28,652 bases of DNA from JBBATK01 sp046297095 (lineage in GTDB: Bacteria > Bacteroidota > Ignavibacteria > Kapaibacteriales > NICIL-2), in the NCBI GenBank assembly GCA_046297095.1, contig JBKCNS010000016.1:1-28652 (forward strand), read 5' to 3'. Numbering within the stretch: position 1 is the first letter of the stretch; each line of letters begins with the position of its first letter. Below are positions 22,063 to 28,652 of this stretch, one piece after another. A program made the position numbers and the translations under genes. Under the pieces are notes generated by a model that saw only the letters and a list, made by a program, of their open reading frames with translations, did no database searches and had not been told where the DNA came from.

Positions 22063-22615
22063 CGCGGAACCATGCCTACTTCAAGCAGTCCAGGAGGCGG
22101 TAAAGACCGCGCTGGGCTTGACCGACGACCAGTGTACGATCGAATCCGACGAGGATTTTGTACCACAGACAGCAGGCGATCTGCATGTGTCGATTGTTCC
22201 AGCCAGCATCAGCCTTGGCAACGTACACCAGTCGAGCGGAACGACTCGCGATGTGGAGTACGGATGTCGCGTCAGTGTGTTTGTGCGATCGCGGGCTGTC
22301 CCTCGAGACAAACGCCGCACGCTCTATCTCGATCAGCTTTCAGGCGTCAACGCACTGCTTGACAAGGTGGTTTACTCGGTCGACTGGAAAGCCTCGATCA
22401 CTGCGCGAGCTAATCAGATTCTTGCAGCTATCACACCGACCGCAGGACCGTTTGTCGGCTATCTGCGACTAATCGCGATCGATTCGCGAGTTCGCGGCGT
22501 GGCGGTCGATACGTATGGCGCGTCGTCGCAAGCGTCGGCAAGTGGCTCCGACGTTATGGCGGGAGTGACGCGAGGCATTACGCTTGGCCGGATCCGCAGA
22601 TTGGAGGCGGTATGA
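22055..22615 (+). CDS. Tail terminator-like protein
   Basis: The protein has 186 residues. GTG22055 has GAGGGGG seven bases upstream; an in-frame GTG at 22040 lacks a site. The strand-helix pattern (EPCLLQAVQEAVKTALGLTD, 'DLHVSIVPASISLGNVHQSS', 'YGCRVSVFVRSRAVPRDKRR') fits the small alpha/beta proteins that stop tail-tube growth and lie after the tail completion gene. It overlaps both neighbours. Assignment rests on place and pattern. Confidence 0.6.
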   Translation: MLSAEPCLLQAVQEAVKTALGLTDDQCTIESDEDFVPQTAGDLHVSIVPASISLGNVHQSSGTTRDVEYGCRVSVFVRSRAVPRDKRRTLYLDQLSGVNALLDKVVYSVDWKASITARANQILAAITPTAGPFVGYLRLIAIDSRVRGVAVDTYGASSQASASGSDVMAGVTRGITLGRIRRLEAV

Positions 22616-22977
22616 GTGGCATCAGCATCCCGCACGATCGGACGACCAAACAGCAAGTGATGGGCTACTGTCTGAATCCAGACTGCAAGCCGAACCCGCA
22701 CACGAACGATTACTTTTCGTTTGCCGTAGACCACGATCGATTTGCCTGCCCAAGGTGCGGCGCGAACAAGCCGCCGTTCGTTGGTGTGCAAGTGCTGACA
22801 CATTGGCTCGTCCAAGACAACAAAGGGCCGATTGAAGGCGAAGGCGGATTGCGATGGAAAATAGCGTGCGACCAAGACCGCGCGTACTTGGCCACTTTCA
22901 GCAATCTGGAAGCGGCAACGAAGGCTTTTGAGGTGGCTAATTGTCCCGGATGTAAGAATCGGAATACAGGAGAATAA
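22612..22977 (+). CDS. Zinc-ribbon hypothetical protein in the tail operon
   Basis: The protein has 121 residues with GGAGG 7 bases upstream. Cysteines lie in 'GYCLNPDCKPN', 'FACPRCGANK' and near the C-terminus 'NCPGCKNRN'. The first two pairs are spaced as in a zinc ribbon (C-x4-C, C-x2-C), and the last could bind a second metal. It lies between tail terminator and tail tube. No known tail protein with this layout comes to mind, so the role is open. Confidence 0.65.
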   Translation: MSGISIPHDRTTKQQVMGYCLNPDCKPNPHTNDYFSFAVDHDRFACPRCGANKPPFVGVQVLTHWLVQDNKGPIEGEGGLRWKIACDQDRAYLATFSNLEAATKAFEVANCPGCKNRNTGE

Positions 22978-22979
22978 AC

Positions 22980-23459
22980 ATGGCATTCGTAACAGGCCGA
23001 TACACAGCAACCTGGAACGCGCTCGCGGTCGGGCAGACTCGCGAGGGATACAGGATCTCGCATCAATTCATGAAGCGGCTTATCCAAGGTGATAAATGGG
23101 GCGAAACCGCGCAAGATGCTATCGTTATGGGCATGGAGGTGACGGTCGAAATGACCCTCATCGAGTTTGACGCGGCTGCGGTTCAGACGCTCATCAATCC
23201 GTACACCACGGGTTATGCGTTTGCTGGAATCGGAAAACTCGATGTCGGCGGCAGTTTTGCAAAATCGCTGGTGCTGACCGCGATGGAAACAAACCCTGGG
23301 CCACTACCAGCCACCATCACTCTGTATCAGACGATTCTGCACGAAAACTTCCCAGTAACTTTGTTGCAAGGACCGGATCTCCGCGAAGTTCCAATCAGAC
23401 TGCGCGCGTATCCGAACATCGCGGGAACGAGCAGCGCCTCGTTCGTGGCTGCTACCTAG
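22980..23459 (+). CDS. Tail tube protein candidate
   Basis: The protein has 159 residues and AGGAG 8 bases before ATG22980. Features: 'MAFVTGRYTATWNALAVGQT', 'GYRISHQFMKRLIQGDKWGE', a beta stretch 'DAIVMGMEVTVEMTLIEFDA', and 'TLYQTILHENFPVTLLQGPD' near the end. Position just before the tape measure and a beta-barrel-like pattern match tail tube subunits that stack in hexamers. Confidence 0.75.
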   Translation: MAFVTGRYTATWNALAVGQTREGYRISHQFMKRLIQGDKWGETAQDAIVMGMEVTVEMTLIEFDAAAVQTLINPYTTGYAFAGIGKLDVGGSFAKSLVLTAMETNPGPLPATITLYQTILHENFPVTLLQGPDLREVPIRLRAYPNIAGTSSASFVAAT

Positions 23460-23463
23460 TGAA

Positions 23464-25872
23464 ATGGATGGCGCGCAGTTTCAAATTGTTTTGGTCGACG
23501 AAACCACCTCGGGAACGTCGACCGCAACAGCGGAACCAGCGAGGCGAGAGGCCGCACCAAATCCGCCTCCCTCGCGTCCGGATCCTGCGCCACCGCTCCG
23601 TGCTGCCGTCGCACCAACGCAAACCGATCGGCCTGCAAACGTAGCCGAAACTCGTGCCACCCCGGCAAACGAGCGGGCCGATCGGGAACACACCGCAGCA
23701 AGGAGAGTCCGCCGGCCGACCGAGGGCGATGTGCGGAAAGAGTTAGTCAAGAACGTGCACGAAGCAACGAAGATCGTCTTCGACGCATCTCACTTAAAGG
23801 AAAGCCTGCATCCTTTTTTCGCTGCGATTGCCGAGTCGCAGAAAGTGTTTAATGGCGTTGTCGCAGCCGCGAAACTGCTAACTCCCCTGCGACCAAACGC
23901 AACGCCTCCAGCGCCACCACCGGCAGCAAGGGTAGAGCCTCCGACGCCAACGCCTCCAGCGCCACCACCGGCAGCAAGGGTAGAGCCTCCGACGCCAACG
24001 CCTCCAGCGCCACCACCGGCAGCAAGGGTGGAGCCTCCGACGCCAACGCCTCCAGCGACACCACCGGCAGCAAGGGTGGAGCCGGTATCGCCAGCGAAGC
24101 CAACAGAAACGCGCCCGGAGCCTCGAGATGAGGATGCGCTATTGGCCGCTTGGGAGGAATACACCACCCGGACGAAACCAGACAGCCCCGCGCCGCAGCC
24201 GCAGCCGCAGAAACAGCCTGAGACGAAGCCGACTGCCACCAAGCAAGAGCCTGAGCAACCTTTTTGGCGATCGATAGCGGCAAGCATCTCCAACCTCGTA
24301 GGAGCCAAAGACGATCCCGAACCGGCCAGAGAACCACGGCCGAAACCTTTGGGGAAGCAAGAGATTGCCGTCAAGGTGGATGCTCCGAAGCAAACTCCGG
24401 AAGACGAATATCTGTTCGGTCGCGAGAAACTGGACAACTCTCCAAATCCAAAACAGCAAGAACCAGAGAAACCAAAACCACATGCCCCTGTGATTTCATT
24501 CGGGCTCGACTCCATAAGCAAGTCAATCAGTGGTGAGATCCGAGGAGCCTTATCTTCGGTCGCATCGCTGTTTTCCAAGCGGGACAACACCCCAAAACCA
24601 GAACCTACAGCGGCAAAAACCGACGACCAGTCCAATTCTCGACGCGACAGATCGCTCGATGAACCCAGGGCAGATACTTCCAGAAACGACGAAGTTGGCG
24701 ACGAAACGCGACTCGCACAGATCGACCGAAACACCGATCCGGAGCACCTCGAGACCGCAGCCGATCGCATCGTGAAGGCAATTGAGAGTGTATGGGCCGA
24801 GAACGAAAAGACGAAACAGATCGCGGAGCAGACCGGGAACGCAAACGAGAGCCTTCATGACAACACGCCATCGCGCATCGAAACGCCAGCCGATCCGCTT
24901 CCCGCATCTCCGATAGAAAATCGCCCGGAACCTCCCTCGAAGCAAACCCCGGAAGACGAATTCCTGTTCGGTCGCGAGGACTCACAGGAAGTGAAGCCAA
25001 AATCCGAAGGCGATGGAGGTGGCGTGAAGCCACCCGGTCTCGCGAACAAAGCGCTCGATGCGGTCAAGGCCGACATCCCAGTACAGGCGGGAGCAAGAGT
25101 CGAGGGAGCGGCTGTGGCAGAGGAAGCCGCCGTAGCAACGGAGGGCTCGGCAGCGATGGAAGCCGCAGCATCTCGAGCAGCGCAAGCTCTGGCGCGAATT
25201 GGCCCAGCGCTTGGCCCGGTGGCTGTCGCAGCGGGAGTGGTCGTAGGATCGCTTGCAGCGGTCGCAGCGGCAGGGTATTTGGTCTACAAAGCCTTCGATG
25301 CGATCGGAGACGCAGCCGCCAAACAAGCAGATGAACTTGCTGGCTACAGCGCAGACATCGCCAAGCAGCGCGCCGAAACCGACGTTCGGCGTCAGATGCG
25401 ACTGATCGACCGAGCTAACGAGCGCGGCGAAACGCTTGCTCGCGTCGGAGATGCAAAAGATCGCCTAGATGAAGCGATCAACAATTTAGGTGATAGAGTC
25501 ACCGATCAATTTGTGGATTTGGCTGATCGTCTACTTCCCGCAGTGGAGTTACTGATTGGCGGAATAAACACCACCGCCAATTTTGTTGAGACTATTGGCA
25601 CATCGTGCGGAGTCATTGAGGCGACGGTTATCGACTGGCTAAATCTACTAGGCGACGAAGCGGCGGAAGACGCCAAATGGCGTGACGCAAACGAAAAACA
25701 CATGCAGAAGGTCGATAAGTTGATGGGGCGGCAAGACGCCAGGGAAAGACGCAGAGAGGAAAAGGAATTCAAGGATCCGCTGCTGAATCTGCTCCATAAC
25801 GCGATGGGCGCTCCGAGGCAGATGGATCCTGCCCTAATGCAGCAACTCATTGCGCAGGCGAGGGGACTCTGA
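23464..25872 (+). CDS. Tape measure-like protein with Pro-rich repeat region
   Basis: The protein has 802 residues. Residues 1-145 are Ala/Pro/Arg-rich. Residues 146-207 contain four 16-residue Pro-rich repeats. Residues 208-570 are mostly disordered, Pro/Glu/Lys-rich, and include KQTPEDE(Y/F)LFGRE twice (about residues 309 and 493). Residues 570-615 form a hydrophobic segment (GPVAVAAGVVVGSLAAVAAA) as in tape measure membrane regions. The last 190 residues are helical and charged. Size and place after the tail tube fit a tape measure protein, which sets tail length and enters the host membrane. The long Pro-rich half is unusual for this class. A weak ribosome binding site suggests coupling to the previous gene. 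Confidence 0.65.
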   Translation: MDGAQFQIVLVDETTSGTSTATAEPARREAAPNPPPSRPDPAPPLRAAVAPTQTDRPANVAETRATPANERADREHTAARRVRRPTEGDVRKELVKNVHEATKIVFDASHLKESLHPFFAAIAESQKVFNGVVAAAKLLTPLRPNATPPAPPPAARVEPPTPTPPAPPPAARVEPPTPTPPAPPPAARVEPPTPTPPATPPAARVEPVSPAKPTETRPEPRDEDALLAAWEEYTTRTKPDSPAPQPQPQKQPETKPTATKQEPEQPFWRSIAASISNLVGAKDDPEPAREPRPKPLGKQEIAVKVDAPKQTPEDEYLFGREKLDNSPNPKQQEPEKPKPHAPVISFGLDSISKSISGEIRGALSSVASLFSKRDNTPKPEPTAAKTDDQSNSRRDRSLDEPRADTSRNDEVGDETRLAQIDRNTDPEHLETAADRIVKAIESVWAENEKTKQIAEQTGNANESLHDNTPSRIETPADPLPASPIENRPEPPSKQTPEDEFLFGREDSQEVKPKSEGDGGGVKPPGLANKALDAVKADIPVQAGARVEGAAVAEEAAVATEGSAAMEAAASRAAQALARIGPALGPVAVAAGVVVGSLAAVAAAGYLVYKAFDAIGDAAAKQADELAGYSADIAKQRAETDVRRQMRLIDRANERGETLARVGDAKDRLDEAINNLGDRVTDQFVDLADRLLPAVELLIGGINTTANFVETIGTSCGVIEATVIDWLNLLGDEAAEDAKWRDANEKHMQKVDKLMGRQDARERRREEKEFKDPLLNLLHNAMGAPRQMDPALMQQLIAQARGL
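23902..24083 (+). repeat. 48-bp tandem repeat, nearly four copies
   Basis: Units begin at 23902, 23950, 23998 and 24046, each 48 bp, and encode the 16-residue Pro-rich unit PPAPPPAARVEPPTPT. Copies 1 and 2 are identical, and copies 3 and 4 carry A-to-G and G-to-A changes. The near identity means recent duplication, so copy number may vary between relatives. Confidence 0.85.
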
Positions 25873-27569
25873 TGCCAAACCCGCCGACCGTAGATGAACT
25901 GACGTACGAGGGAATCTCGCTTGGGATCGGTCAAAAGAGAAAAGTGTCGCTCGAGACGATGCTGACTCCAGACGGTCGCCAGACGCAGTATCACCGAATC
26001 CAAATCGAGGTAGACGCGATCGTTTCGCCAACGGTGACATCGCCGAATGGAACGGCGACCGAACTTCGTGCGAAGCTCACGCGGAACGGCGGGCGACTCA
26101 AAGCGACAAACATCGGGCTAGGGTTCGACCTGGACGTGGGTGGTAGTGCGTCCGTCAAGGATGTTCTTGGAGGACCATTCCCCCGACTGCTCCACTTCCA
26201 GCCGTTGGGCGCGCAGGATTACACCTCGGCGATCGAAGTACATTGGGTCGTCGAACTGAACGTGCTATTCAATGAATCGGAAGGGATAACGAGCGATGAA
26301 ATAGCGGCATTCACCTATGCGCAGTCGTACTCGATAGACAACGGAGGGTGGACAACTCGCACAACCAACGGAACACTAGTAGTCCGGAAGGAATTTGTCT
26401 CCCCAAACCGCATCGCGCACAACGCTGACAGTCATCGCGATGAGATTAAGATCGTCAAGCCGATAGGGTACGAGCGTCGTCAGCAATACAGCCTGTCGGA
26501 AGATAAGGCGACTCTGACCTTCTCGATTGTCGACACGCAAATCAAGACCAGGAATCCGTATCCGCCAGGAGTGGTCGAAATCGAGGCGACACACGCCGTT
26601 TCCAAAACGCTGTCGCAGATGGCGACAACGCAGCATAGGATTAGCGTGCGAGTGGAAATTGCAGCAGATCAGCCGACCATTTACGCTTGGTTCGTGGCAC
26701 AGCAAGTCATTTTGAAACGCATTTTTTTTGCGAGGCAGCAGGGTCTCGACACGTTAATCGAAAGCATCGAGGTCGAGGAGGAGATTTTTGGGCTCGCGCT
26801 GCATGTGTCCGTGGCTTACAGAACGCTGAACGACGTTGACGAATGGTTGGCAAAAAGCGGGATTTTCCAGCCCGTCGAGTTGCGATGGGATCCGTGGGAA
26901 GTTTCGATGCACCACATTGAGGAGCCAAGGGGGATCAGCAACCTAACGCCAGATCCAATTGCGCAGGATCTATTGGTAAACATGAATTACCCGTCGCTTC
27001 CGGTAATTCGCGATGAGCACGACTATCACATCGATCCTACAGTGACTCAGCCCGAGCACCTGTGCAATCCTCTTCCTCCTCCGGAAAACTCCTGGGCGCA
27101 TTTCGAAGCCTCTATCGATTTGTATCAATACGGCGTAGAGCGCGATCACTGGGTGCCAACGGGTCCGGAAGCTATCGAAGATGGCGTGGTAAGCTTCAAT
27201 GAACTCAAAAAACTAGGCCGGGACACACGCGCGGAAATTCCGGCAATCCTCGCGAAGAATCCAGGGTACGCAAACACGCTGGTATATCGCGGCACTGCGA
27301 TCCGCGTTGGCTATGACATCCCCATGCCCAAGCTGGTGGTTCCAGGCGCAAAACTTTCTTGCATCGACAAGTCGTTTAAGCCGACGTGCCTAGGAATTTT
27401 CTATTGCCAGCCTGTGTACGCGGCAAAGTGGGAAATCCTGTACCAACTCCAGGATCTTCCAGCATCGATGGATACATCACGAAAAACCGATGGGAGCGGC
27501 TACGGTGGCACGCTCAGTTCGGGCACGGGCGGTACCGGAACACCCCCGCAGACCCCTAATGTTCCGTAG
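25872..27569 (+). CDS. Large tail protein of unknown type
   Basis: The protein has 565 residues and a TGATG overlap with the tape measure. It is beta-rich through most of its length (LHFQPLGAQDYTSAIEVHWV, 'SYSIDNGGWTTRTTNGTLVV'), with no membrane helix. It ends in a Gly/Ser/Thr-rich tail (GSGYGGTLSSGTGGTGTPP). After a tape measure one usually finds distal tail or hub proteins, so a tail tip or baseplate role is likely. I do not recognise the family. Confidence 0.6.
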   Translation: MPNPPTVDELTYEGISLGIGQKRKVSLETMLTPDGRQTQYHRIQIEVDAIVSPTVTSPNGTATELRAKLTRNGGRLKATNIGLGFDLDVGGSASVKDVLGGPFPRLLHFQPLGAQDYTSAIEVHWVVELNVLFNESEGITSDEIAAFTYAQSYSIDNGGWTTRTTNGTLVVRKEFVSPNRIAHNADSHRDEIKIVKPIGYERRQQYSLSEDKATLTFSIVDTQIKTRNPYPPGVVEIEATHAVSKTLSQMATTQHRISVRVEIAADQPTIYAWFVAQQVILKRIFFARQQGLDTLIESIEVEEEIFGLALHVSVAYRTLNDVDEWLAKSGIFQPVELRWDPWEVSMHHIEEPRGISNLTPDPIAQDLLVNMNYPSLPVIRDEHDYHIDPTVTQPEHLCNPLPPPENSWAHFEASIDLYQYGVERDHWVPTGPEAIEDGVVSFNELKKLGRDTRAEIPAILAKNPGYANTLVYRGTAIRVGYDIPMPKLVVPGAKLSCIDKSFKPTCLGIFYCQPVYAAKWEILYQLQDLPASMDTSRKTDGSGYGGTLSSGTGGTGTPPQTPNVP

Positions 27570-27584
27570 TTAAAGGATGCGATT

Positions 27585-27896
27585 GTGGCACAAATTGATC
27601 TTACTTCCGAATCGTTCTCTGTCTCGTACAAACGTGACGGGCAAGAGCGCAACGCAACACTCGACGTGCTCGAGATGCGGCTAGTGTTCGAAGATTTGGA
27701 ACGCAAGCACGCACTCGAACGGCGCGATGGGCAAGTGTACGCGACGCGCGCGTTCCTGTCTGACGTGGCAAGCGAGTTGCAGAAGATGGGAGTCGACGGC
27801 GCGACTGTCTCCGAGGCGTTCCAAATCTGGACGAAATTGGGATCCGTCATCGAAGCAATAAAAAAAAATACGAACGGAGAATCCGGCTCGGAGTAG
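27585..27896 (+). CDS. Tail assembly chaperone, short form
   Basis: The protein has 103 residues and starts at GTG27585 with AAGGA about 8 bases upstream. The beginning (DLTSESFSVSYKRDGQERNA) and the helical remainder (ALERRDGQVYATRAFLSDVA, then FQIWTKLGSVIEAIKK) are like the G-type chaperones of siphoviruses. It ends in a run of Lys codons (AAA AAA) that forms the slippery site for the longer product. Zero-frame translation continues for 10 codons after the slip. Confidence 0.7.
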   Translation: MAQIDLTSESFSVSYKRDGQERNATLDVLEMRLVFEDLERKHALERRDGQVYATRAFLSDVASELQKMGVDGATVSEAFQIWTKLGSVIEAIKKNTNGESGSE

Positions 27897-28129
27897 AGCT
27901 AGGAATCAATCCGTTTGACTTGACCAGCGCACAGATTGTGGCGCTGGAAGAATTGATGCCGTCGATTCGTGCCAAGAAGCGGATCGATGCAGGGAACTAT
28001 GACGCGACAGACTACCAAGCAGTTTATCAACTGTGGCTCGAAGCTTACGGCGATGAACAAATCGCAGCAAACGCTCGAAACCAGGCTGTCCAACTGCTAG
28101 TCGATAAACATTGTGGGAAGATGCCATGA
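27585..28129 (+). CDS. Tail assembly chaperone, -1 frameshift long form (G/GT type)
   Basis: Predicted product of a -1 shift at the slippery heptamer A AAA AAA (27860-27866), inside an A9 run. Bases 27585-27866 are read first, then re-reading begins at 27866. The -1 frame continues without a stop: KYERRIRLGVELGINPFDLT, then 'SAQIVALEELMPSIRAKKR' and a C-terminus 'VQLLVDKHCGKMP', ending with TGA at 28127-28129, 181 residues in all. In lambda, G and its frameshifted GT assist tail assembly in the same way. A weak hairpin CGGA-GAA-TCCG lies eight bases downstream. The downstream frame has no good start of its own, which supports a frameshift. Confidence 0.75.
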
Positions 28130-28652
28130 GTACCGTACCTGACCAGACTCGAAACGACAGCCGAAACGATGGACGCATCAGCGACGCGATAAAAAAGCCT
28201 GTCGCGAAGACGAAGGGCTACTCTCCGATCCAAACATGGTGGCTACGTCGGCACCAAAAGCTACCCGTGATGTCGTTCCAGGTCATCGAGCAGATCCTAC
28301 TCGACGAAACGATCCAGATCGGACTTGCAGCCCGCCGCGCGGCGATCCAAGGATGCGAGTTTGGCTATGAGATGAACGGCCAATGGCAGATCGGCGTGAT
28401 GTGCCAGGATGAAGCGGTCGGAGCGTGGGTAATGCGGCAGATCCGCAAACTCTGGTCCTGTGCGCTTGAGCACATTTCCTCAGCGCAGGTTTACGGCTGG
28501 AGCGGCATGGAAGTCATCTGGGAGCGATCCGAGGAATTCGGGACGTGGGAAATCGCTACGATCGAACAGCGACACGCAAACGACGTGCGGGTGTTGGTCG
28601 CCAATGAAACCGGACGACCGTGCGGCGTTCGTTTTATGCACGTCAAGAGCGC
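28126..28652 (+). CDS. Portal-like protein, N-terminal 175 residues
   Basis: The frame runs open to the window edge. ATG28126 overlaps the chaperone stop (ATGA). 'SFQVIEQILLDETIQIGLAA' then 'RRAAIQGCEFGYEM', followed by 'ALEHISSAQVYGWSGMEVIW' and 'YG/WE' type strands, resemble the Mu gp29/DUF935-like portal family, in which a helical start leads into a clip and stem region. Portal proteins form the ring through which DNA enters the head. The position after tail genes, far from the terminase, is unusual. It could be a second portal-like or head-tail protein instead. Confidence 0.6.
   Translation, partial: MSTVPDQTRNDSRNDGRISDAIKKPVAKTKGYSPIQTWWLRRHQKLPVMSFQVIEQILLDETIQIGLAARRAAIQGCEFGYEMNGQWQIGVMCQDEAVGAWVMRQIRKLWSCALEHISSAQVYGWSGMEVIWERSEEFGTWEIATIEQRHANDVRVLVANETGRPCGVRFMHVKS

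Noticed and set aside
23902..24083. CRISPR or satellite-type non-coding repeat
   Set aside because: The period is 48 bp, a multiple of three, in frame within a long gene, and encodes a regular Pro-rich peptide.
23790..24770. Minus-strand frame of 326 codons with Gly/Val repeats
   Set aside because: It is the shadow of the Pro-rich tape measure repeats; the repeats explain the open frame, and its translation has no family resemblance.

Overview
This window is almost entirely the genome of a tailed bacteriophage or prophage, probably with a long non-contractile tail because no sheath gene is visible. Every supported protein gene is on the + strand, and most overlap by 1-4 bases (ATGA, GTGA or TGATG junctions) in long operons. 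Only one feature could be host DNA: the 3' part of a tRNA-Ser(GCU) gene with its own terminator at the left edge. Base composition looks moderately GC-rich. Start sites mostly carry AGGAGG/GAGG-type ribosome binding sites, so the host is an ordinary bacterium. I cannot name it from sequence alone. No integrase, repressor or DNA polymerase is visible, so a temperate life style is not proven.

Layout. (1) 1-434: tRNA-Ser end, a strong intrinsic terminator, a good sigma70-like promoter and a small excisionase-like helix-turn-helix (HTH) gene. (2) 407-2779: early operon of a CsrA-like RNA-binding protein, a YqaJ-type exonuclease, a Bet/RecT-family annealing protein and a small winged-helix-like protein; the exonuclease and annealase form a recombination pair. 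(3) 2858-6610: small genes of unknown function, a replication-initiator-like gene with iteron-like repeats inside it, a tRNA-like element, a four-copy 32-bp repeat array and a second excisionase-like HTH gene. (4) 6610-8897: five tightly overlapping genes for membrane proteins, two of them thioredoxin-like, around a papain-like cysteine peptidase; this is probably the lysis or host-entry cassette. (5) 8894-16066: a large cluster of beta-rich virion, fibre and appendage proteins, including two paralogues built of 23-residue repeats, a Cys-rich lipoprotein and a small-terminase candidate. (6) 16063-21242: large terminase, HTH protein, head protease/scaffold, decoration protein, major capsid protein and head-tail connector. 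(7) 21229-28129: tail completion, tail terminator, tail tube, tape measure, a large tail protein and a two-frame tail assembly chaperone joined by a predicted -1 frameshift. (8) 28126-end: a portal-like protein cut by the window edge.

The main departures from textbook gene order are the portal-like gene after the tail genes, the frameshifting chaperone after the tape measure rather than before it, and the fibre cluster lying before the terminase. The most informative non-coding signals are the A9 slip site at 27860-27868, the 32-bp repeats at 5578-5690, the repeats inside the replication gene at 3673-3744, and the tRNA-like element at 4778-4903.
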